Positions 56,665 to 64,000 of a DNA stretch of 64,000 nucleotides are shown piece by piece (position 1 is the first letter of the stretch; each line of letters begins with the position of its first letter). The stretch is from Phaseolus vulgaris (taxonomy: Eukaryota > Streptophyta > Magnoliopsida > Fabales > Fabaceae): positions 36,135,309-36,199,308 of the forward strand of contig NC_023751.2 of the NCBI RefSeq assembly GCF_000499845.2. Reading direction: 5' to 3'. The position numbers were made by a program, and so were the translations under genes. The notes beneath the pieces were generated by a model. That model did not search any database. It was given only the letters and a program-made list of their open reading frames with translations, and was not told the DNA's origin.

Positions 56665-56735
56665 TTTTTTTTTATCAGCAATGAATAAATAAAATTAAAG
56701 GGATACTTTCGGGGTATCCCAACGCAAGAAATTCT
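56665..56735 (-). mobile_element. LINE 3' tail
   Basis: Minus strand GGGATACCCCGAAAGTATCC, ATTTATTCATT, then GCTGATAAAAAAAAAG. No coding part. Confidence 0.6.
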
Positions 56736-57222
56736 CCTTTATGGTTGGAGCAGAACAACCTTCACCTCGTCACACGACAGTACCCATGCATGTTGCATAA
56801 CTTCGACGACCACCGACTACACACATATGGAGAATACATATATGAATACACACATATGGACCACATATTTATACTTATATAAATACATATATGAATAGAA
56901 ACTTTGTCTAGTACATTTTATCTCATTTTGTTTTATTTTCACTTGATTTCAACTCAATGTCCGTATTAATTATTTCATTAATTAATTTGCTTGAGTAGGT
57001 CAGTGAACCGCAACTTGATTCAAATTTTCTGTAGATGAGTGGACTTGCAACGTTAATGATATGATTTGATATAACATAATTTAAATTGCTCCCTCTAGAT
57101 GATCTTACTTATACCGCATTTTATACAGTTATACATTATTAAGAATAAGAACTAATCAAAGAATGATTAAGATTAAGAAATTTCATTCATACAATATTAT
57201 TTTTTAGTACGGTTTTATTATG

Positions 57223-57985
57223 TTTTTTTTATCAATAAAAAATAAATAAAATAAATAGAAACACTTTAAAAGTGTCTCAGTTTTTATACAAAAACTTAAA
57301 ACAAGTTTCTTATTACCTAACCATCTAAAAATTCAACTGACATTACAATACATTAACCATTTTTTTTTATCGCAATAAGCAATTAAATTGAATTGACCCA
57401 CTTAAGGGGTGGTCCAACCTGTCATACAGAGAACAAAAGATAAAAAAAAATTTCTACCTTCATATCTAAAATCCACAGTTTAATCTTATACTTCCTTTCC
57501 CAACACTAATAATTGAATAATAAAACAATGCATCAATATTAAATCGAGTACATACATGCCAAAGGTTCAAGACACCATTCAGAGAATGAGAAACTCACTG
57601 ACGGTATTTTTGAATTGATTCAGGATCAAACCTTGACCTGTGCTAAAGAAAATACTTCAGTATGATCAACCTCTCCTCCTACAACACATTAACCATAATA
57701 ACATACCAGATCAAGATACAAAAGCCCAACAATTACAATTACATCAATCCACCAAAGAGAACACACCCTCACTAGAGGACATAAAATCCAACAACTAAAC
57801 AAGATTTTTGTCAGTAGGCTGGAGAACTCCAAATATCCAAGTGCTAACATCTACAAACCGATCATGCGAGAATGATACATAAACCAACAAAACTTGCATA
57901 AAGCACACAACAACTTCCCAAACTGGACAAATCAATAACCATAAACACCACACATCAATCTCTCAAAACTCATAGTAAAATTTAT
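57223..57985 (-). mobile_element. Two adjacent LINE 3' ends
   Basis: Tails at 57223-57295 (TTTTAAAGTGTTTC, TTTATTTATTTTTTATTGAT) and 57361-57430 (GGTTGGACCACCCCTTAAGT, GCGATAAAAAAAAA). The second continues into 3' UTR-like sequence to about 57985. Both minus strand. No ORF2 motif seen. Confidence 0.5.
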
Positions 57986-58064
57986 GTAGAATTTTGTATT
58001 CGGACTATGATAACTGTTGAGAAGGTTAAGGGGAAGTGAAACTGTATCCATATTATTTTTAGGA

Positions 58065-58540
58065 GATTTATGTTGTGTTTGGATTGAGGAGAAAATTTGT
58101 GGGGAGGGTAAGAAAATATATTTATGAGAATATATGAGATTGTTTGGATTAAGGGATAATAAAGTGAATTTATGAGGTGATTTATTTAAATTTGGGTGTA
58201 ATATGATAGTTGGGAGGAAATTTATAAATTATTTTAAAGTTGTAAAAAGTAAGTTTATAAATTTACTCTTATTATTAAAAAGTATTTAAATAATAAATTA
58301 TGATATTTTTTTTAGGTTTGAGTTAATTAAATTTTTTTAACACATAATGTCTATAATTACTTGTATATTTTAATACAAAATTAAAAAATATAATAAAAAA
58401 TAATTTTGTATTAAATTAAAATAAATATATTATATATATTAAAATTTATAAAAATAATATTTATTATTATATGCATTTATTATTTTATATATTGTATATA
58501 TATAATTATGTTTTAAAAATACATGTAAAATAATAAACAA
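58065..58540 (+). repeat. AT-rich dispersed repeat (partner of 45.3-45.7 kb)
   Basis: Starts near TTGTGTTTGGATTGAGGAG and follows the 45-kb copy through AAGTATTTAAATAATAAATT and AAAATTTATAAAAATAATAT, in inverted orientation to it. Confidence 0.55.
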
Positions 58541-59289
58541 ACTGAGAAAGTGGGAATACAGATAACTAATTTTGATGATTGTATTAAAAAGGTTGGAATA
58601 CTTAAAGTATACTTATTTTTTATTTATAGAGTTTTTCGTTTGCTAACAGAAAAAAAAAATATTCATATTTAAAATTGGTTTATTTTCTTGCTATGCATGG
58701 GTTTAATTTTATTTTTTTTGGAAATGAATTATAAGTTAGTTTAACTCGAGTGAAAACGTGGTGATTCGAATTTATGAAGTAAAATCTTTAAGTGTTTTTG
58801 GTTAAAGAAAATAATTTCACTTAATTTTTATTAATAGATTTAGCCTTTAAAAAATTATAATGTTTAAAAAAAATCTTTAAGTCTTTATATTATCATTAAA
58901 TTTTATACTTTCAATCAATTAAAAGTTAATATTAATATAACTTTTAAATAGTCACAGAAAAATTTATTATATGTTATGTGATGAAAATTTGAAGAAATAA
59001 AAAATCAAGATGATGCAATTTATGGAAGGGATGCAATTATTTGATATACCAATTATAGGAATGTGATACACATGTTTTAGAGATAATGGTAAAGAAAAAG
59101 TAGATTAGATAAGTTTCTTGTTTCAAATGAGTGGTGTATTAGTAAGCAGAAAGTTCTCAATAGATACAAAAAGAGGTTTCACACCCATTCACCATGTTAG
59201 ATGCTTGGCAAAAACAAATGCTTTCAAAGATTTAGTCATGAAATGGTAGTCCAATTATCATATTTCAGGTTTGGGAATTTTTGTACTAA
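58541..59289. other. AT-rich spacer
   Basis: No gene or element supported. Confidence 0.4.
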
Positions 59290-59340
59290 TTAGGAGAAAC
59301 TAATATTTCTTTTATCTCATGATTTTCTTTTGTAGTGTTG
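59290..59340 (+). mobile_element. Solo CACTA-type right end
   Basis: AGAAACTAATATTTCTTTTA then CTCATGATTTTCTTTTGTAG plus TG resembles the right end of the MITE at 40209-40588 (..CATGATTTTCTTGTAGTG). The rest of the element is not evident. Confidence 0.5.
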
Positions 59341-59629
59341 TTAATGAAATTGAATGAGATTAATGAAGAACAAGAGGTGAATGATGTGAAAACAAAAAGC
59401 ATGTCCCTAAGTAAGACTTTCAACAAGAAAAAAGCAATCATCAAGAAAATGTTTATGTCAAATTTACTAATAAAGAGAAATCACAAAGCTTCATAGAAGT
59501 CACTGAAAAAATAGAAAAATAAAATAAATGTACGTCTTGAAGAAGAAATTCAAACCCTAAAAGAAAATCAAACATATGGTTTGATGAAATTATCATATGT
59601 AAGAAAGACATAAAAAAATAAGTGATTTT

Positions 59630-59695
59630 TTTAATAAGCAAAAATTAATAAAATAAATTGAACATTTAAGATATTTCTGTAAAAAAATTGTAGTA
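59630..59695 (-). mobile_element. LINE 3' tail
   Basis: Minus strand: TACAGAAATATCTTAAATG, TTTATTTTATTAATTTTTGC, then TTATTAAAAAA. No coding part. Confidence 0.45.
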
Positions 59696-60334
59696 ATGTT
59701 TAAATTTAAGATTAAAAAAAAAACAACTTGAATCCCTTGTACATAAATTTTGAAGAAATGTTCTTACTGCATCTAACAATTCCTACCCAACTAGATTTGA
59801 AATTAGAATAACTTAATATTAAGAAAATATTCTCACATGAGACTTAAAAGAAATTTATATAGAGAGATTAGAAGGTTTTCATAAATTTATATAAATCAAG
59901 CAAAAAATAGTTAGTAACAATATCTAACAATCTCTAAAATAATTATAGAATAAGTTTGCTATGATTATGATCCAACACAATTTGAGCATGCATAATATCC
60001 AACCTCTACATGTTTCGTTACTTTTGGTTATCTTAAACTTAGTAAGACTAATATCCAAAAATATGTAAAAGGTTAAAAATATTTCAACCTCCATAATGTA
60101 AAAAGTTAAATTTTCAAAGTAACCAATTGTTTTATATCTTTTTGTGCCTTTGTAATTTTACCAATCTACCAAAATATGTAAAAGGCTAAAATGTTCAAAG
60201 TAACAAGTTATTGTATTGTCTATTTTTTGCCTTTGGAATTTTACCAAAGCTGGAAAATTACACTCAGTGCAACCCATCCATAAATATAGCGATTTGGTAT
60301 AAGTAAAATGCATAAGCAAATTTAGCACGGTAAA
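59696..60334. other. AT-rich spacer
   Basis: Contains a loose repeat of AATATGTAAAAGG(T/C)TAAAA at about 60060 and 60174, each followed by TTCAAAGTAACAA-type sequence. No gene. Confidence 0.4.
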
Positions 60335-60534
60335 CTTATATATATATAATGAAAGGCTCTAATCTCTAGTCGATGTGGGATCTCCAACACACCCCTCACG
60401 CCGAGACTACCAACTTGTACAAAGTGAACTTTAAGCTTAACTCAACCCCATAAAACCGGCTCGTATAGTTGAGGTTTGCACCCACTTATATACAATGAAA
60501 AGCTCTAATCTCTAGTCGATGTGGGATTTTCAAC
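60335..60534 (-). mobile_element. Compact TRIM-like element
   Basis: In minus-strand order: a 119-base LTR (60534-60416), a 26-base interior with GTTGGTAGTCTCGGC (weak primer-site resemblance) and GCGTGAGGGGTG (polypurine tract), then a second LTR starting TGTTGGAGATCCCACATCGA and truncated at about 60335. The LTR matches that at 43972-44090. Confidence 0.65.
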
Positions 60535-61950
60535 GAACATTATTATTTTACTCTTAGCAAACCATAAAAAATGGTGATGAGAAAATAAAAGATTGTAACA
60601 AAATCTTGAAGCAGTCGGTGGGAACATATGCAATTTTAAATTCTCAGAAAAAGAGGAATCAATGGATTACATTACATCTACAATTTTCAATTTCGGCGGC
60701 TACTCCAAACAATATCTACATTTAAAAAATAAGTAAACTACATAATAATTCATCCAAACTCAAATATATAAACAAATGACATTTAATGTACTTTTTATAT
60801 AAAAGTTTTATTATGAAACTTGACCTCTCACTTAGACGCTTACTAATACTTCACGTAATAACAATCATCTGTCATCACATAAAAAAAATATTATTAAAAA
60901 AAATAAAAAAATATTATACCAAAATCTATATATTAACAAAAATGATACATAGATATACTTATTCATAAAAGATTCTAAAAATAAAAAACAGACCTCATGG
61001 AACTTTGTTCTATTATATCAATAAAATGATTGTCTATGAAAAAAATCTTAAATTAGTTAACGTATCGGTACACACATTTTTTATATTTAGTTAGTATACT
61101 TAAATATAAACAAATTCTTACTGGGTTATATCTAATGTTATTATTTCAAAAACATATGTTTAAACACGATATCATTTCTAATCAATATGCTTGCGATAAT
61201 TTAAAAAATGTATATCTTTATTTTGTGAAATAAAAAATATTAAATGAATTTAAGTTGTATTTTTAATCAGTATGAAATTAGTTTATTTTGTAATGCTGGA
61301 AGTTGTATTTTAGTACTTAAAAATTAATGTTGGTATGTATGGTGAATGAAGGTTATAAAACTTTATTAAAGTTAAGCAATGTTGCTTAACAAATTTTACT
61401 ATTGAAACAAACTATTTGACGTTGTCTAGGAAAATTAATATTGTTTGACTGAGAAAATTGATTAAAAGAATACATAAAATTTATAAAACTAAATTAAACA
61501 TTCATTTAATTTAACATTTTAACAAAATTTGTGTGGAGAGTAATTAAACTGATGTGACTAGATAAGTTGTGCTGCTCAAATTTGGGCAAACATTAGCCTT
61601 CCAGTTTTGCACTATATTTGGTAATATCTATGTGGACTTCTGGGTTCATGTAAGGGGTTATAGGTTAATTGGTTCTATATTGTTATATTGTTACGGTTTT
61701 TGTTTTTAATACCAAAGTTACGGTTTTTGTTTTGTTAATTTTATCACGACTTTATTTTATTTATATGTACATCTAATTAAACAATATTTATTATACTCAC
61801 ATATTTTCTTATATTGAGTATTGACTTAGGTATTAGGGTACACCACTCACACCAAGATTGAAGATCGCATGACATCATAACAAGGATCAAGTGAACTTAA
61901 GGAAAAATCTAAACCTTTTATCAATACTCATAAAATAGGTTAGATATCAA
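60535..61950. other. AT-rich spacer
   Basis: No gene or element end supported. Confidence 0.4.
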
Positions 61951-61954
61951 AGTT

Positions 61955-62600
61955 TTTTTTGTTATCAATAAATAATAAATAAAATGATATAAAATGAGAG
62001 ATGCTCCAACCTCATTACAAAAAGAATATCCAACAAAGAGGACCTCCAACCAAACCTAGAAGATTCAAAAAAGCTATATATATACTCTTGTGTCTCAAAA
62101 CCAGTATCATCATAAAAGTTCTTCCAAAACCCTACTCCACTAATCACTTTATGAAAAACCAACTACCAAGAAGTCTTATTTCAAATATACTTAGTTGTCC
62201 TACAACTTTATACAAAACATATATATTTCATAGTACAAACAACACAAATTACAAAAGATATTATACAAAATACAATCATATTAAGACCATGAATATGTTT
62301 AAACTCCTCAAAGACATAACTTCTACTTAGTCCATCCATAAAAATAATGTCAAGTCCAATTTTGCGTATGAGATTGAATTGCATCATTTTGCAAAGATGA
62401 TTGTAGTATCAACATCTAGCACTCCGGTCCGAATCACCAGATTATGTCTTTCTATTCATGTACGGTACTCTGCATTACTAACAAAAAAACTCTTTCCCAA
62501 CTAGCTAAATGATCTATAACTTAAAGGAATATACTTTACAGTCATACATCCATAAAACAGCAATTCATTCAAGAGATTTTTAGCATAAAATTGGGTATAT
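61955..62600 (-). mobile_element. LINE 3' end
   Basis: Minus strand ends ATGAGGTTGGAGCATCTCTC, ATTTATTATTTATTGATAAC and an A-run. About 600 bases of 3' UTR-like sequence precede it with no ORF2 motif that I can name. Open frames on both strands here (65 and 109 codons) are not convincing. Confidence 0.45.
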
Positions 62601-64000
62601 ATAGACCAATTATATAAAGAGAATTTTTTTTGTTAATTTTCATTTTCAACCATTGTCAAGAATTGAGTTGTTTATTTAAGATTATAATTATTAAATTTAT
62701 TATAAAATAATTTCCTTATATTTTTCTCTTATATTATAATGATCTTATTTTAATACGGAATAGAAAAATATACAAAAGGTCTCTATTCTTCTTTTTTATA
62801 TCTGAAAAAAAATAATAACTAAATAAGAAGTATTTCAAAAATATCTTAACTCTTTTAAAAAATTCAACTTAAGACACATTTCCCTCTTACCTCCTTACAC
62901 AAACATAAAACATAAATCCTAAACTTTGATAGAATCACCTCTAAAAATAAACCATTAAAATCTCCCTTATGCACAAAGAGTTTCTCTTCTACAACCAACA
63001 GAAATGTTTTAAAACATATTAGTTGTTACATATATGTTTTGTTTTCTGTCTTTTTGAAATATCCATGAAAAGGGAGTTTTGTAAGTATTAAAAATTTAGA
63101 TATCTTAAATCTGTAACAAATAATGTATTATATATGCTTTAGTACGGCGGGATCATTATAATAGTAAGAAATGTTAATTATAATATTAATCTATTTAAAT
63201 CTTAAAAGCAATGTTTCTTCGAAGAGTATTTGTTAGCTTAGAAATTATAGTTGAATTAATGGTTCTTCTTCTTCTTGGTCCAATAATATTCTTTCTCTTT
63301 AGTACATTGTTTCTCTCTGGACTTGTCAATTTTGCCAACTCCATGAATTCAGAACAATTGGTCAAAACACACGTAATAATGCATGCATGAGAATTCAAGA
63401 GTTGAACCCGTGAAGGCTTTTTCATTTGAAACTCACACGTTTTAACACATGGGGTTGAATGGAACCATCAAAACCAGATCCACCATCACCTCAACTCAAC
63501 TCAAAGGGAAGAAAAAATCATACATCAAATCAAATGGAACAATCATTAGGGATAACATATCTATCTATTTTTTTATATTATTTAATAGAAATACGCTTGA
63601 AAAATATGTGTTCCCACTAAGATATAATTTTTTTATCTGGTGTATATAACTTTTTTTCAATATAACTATTTTTTAACATGAAATGAATACAAAAATTAAT
63701 TTAAAAAATACTTTAAGCAATTTATCTTTCTATAAGCATTTTTATTTTAATATTTAAAAATAATATTTTTTTAATTTTTAAAAATACGAATACAAAATTA
63801 CTATAAATTAATACTAAATTAATTTTTATTATTAATAAATAATTTTTTAATTAATATCTAATTATTTTTTAAATTTTAACTATTAAATTTAAAATATAAT
63901 TAATTTTATTTAACTATATATTAATTTAAAATTATTTATTAATAATAAGAAAACTAATTTAAATTCTAATAATGTTTTTTCTAAATAGTATCTAATTTAG
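62601..64000. other. AT-rich right edge
   Basis: No firm gene. 63211-63390 (+) encodes a 59-residue hydrophobic peptide (VELMVLLLLGPIIFFLFSTL) opposite a 76-codon minus frame (63195-63425); neither resembles a known family, and either may be chance. Confidence 0.35.

Noticed and set aside
1..64000. tRNA, rRNA and snRNA genes
   Set aside because: I looked for B-box-like GGTTCGAATCC and conserved rRNA words and found none that could be supported by eye; a tRNAscan or Infernal run would be decisive.

Overview
This is nuclear DNA of a flowering plant, most likely a legume of the bean tribe (Vigna or Phaseolus type). The evidence is an AT-rich background, plant-type LTR, LINE, Helitron, CACTA and Mutator-like remnants, and plant-only gene families (AP2/ERF with EDLL motif, NET1-type coiled coil, GRP2 cold-shock protein). 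The legume assignment rests on my recognition of repeat families and is an inference. There are no bacterial operons, no CRISPR array, and no rRNA or tRNA gene that I could recognise.

Layout. 1-3 kb: LINE and Copia remnants. 3-11 kb: two copies (3229 and 9913) of a small intronless gene for a Ser/Pro-rich protein of about 50 residues, separated by a decayed Copia element, a fragment of a NET1-type gene and a decayed LINE; then a GC-rich tandem repeat and a broken proline-rich reading frame. 11-19.5 kb: mostly AT-rich non-coding DNA with Helitrons and a Mutator-type MITE. 19.9-22.2 kb: a complete, recently inserted, internally deleted Copia element whose single ORF joins gag directly to integrase. 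22.4-26.6 kb: LINE and LTR fragments, an AT-triplet desert, a GRP2-like pseudogene and a third, divergent member of the small-protein family on the minus strand. 28.2-35.4 kb: a minus-strand Copia pseudogene interrupted by a Gypsy 3' LTR, next to a GC-rich spliced gene of the 'putative gypsy type transposon' family running antisense to that LTR. 35.4-35.9 kb: a zinc-knuckle tail of MULE/FAR1 type and a cluster of palindromic 25-mers.

37.5-55.6 kb holds the main host genes: three minus-strand copies of a short group IX ERF transcription factor with a C-terminal EDLL activation motif. Two are intact (42943 and 55204). The third (37552) has one nonsense codon inside the AP2 domain. Matching promoter and downstream blocks show that the two intact copies came from a segmental duplication. 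Between and beyond them lie a LINE with a nearly open reverse transcriptase, a CACTA MITE, TRIM-like LTRs, long AAT/ATT tracts and many very short LINE 3' tails.

The genes do not form one pathway. The window is a slowly duplicating stress-type gene neighbourhood (ERFs, small Ser/Pro-rich proteins) inflated and broken by transposons. The best candidates for something undescribed are the three-member small-protein family, with a promoter block shared by two members, and the compact gag-integrase Copia derivative.
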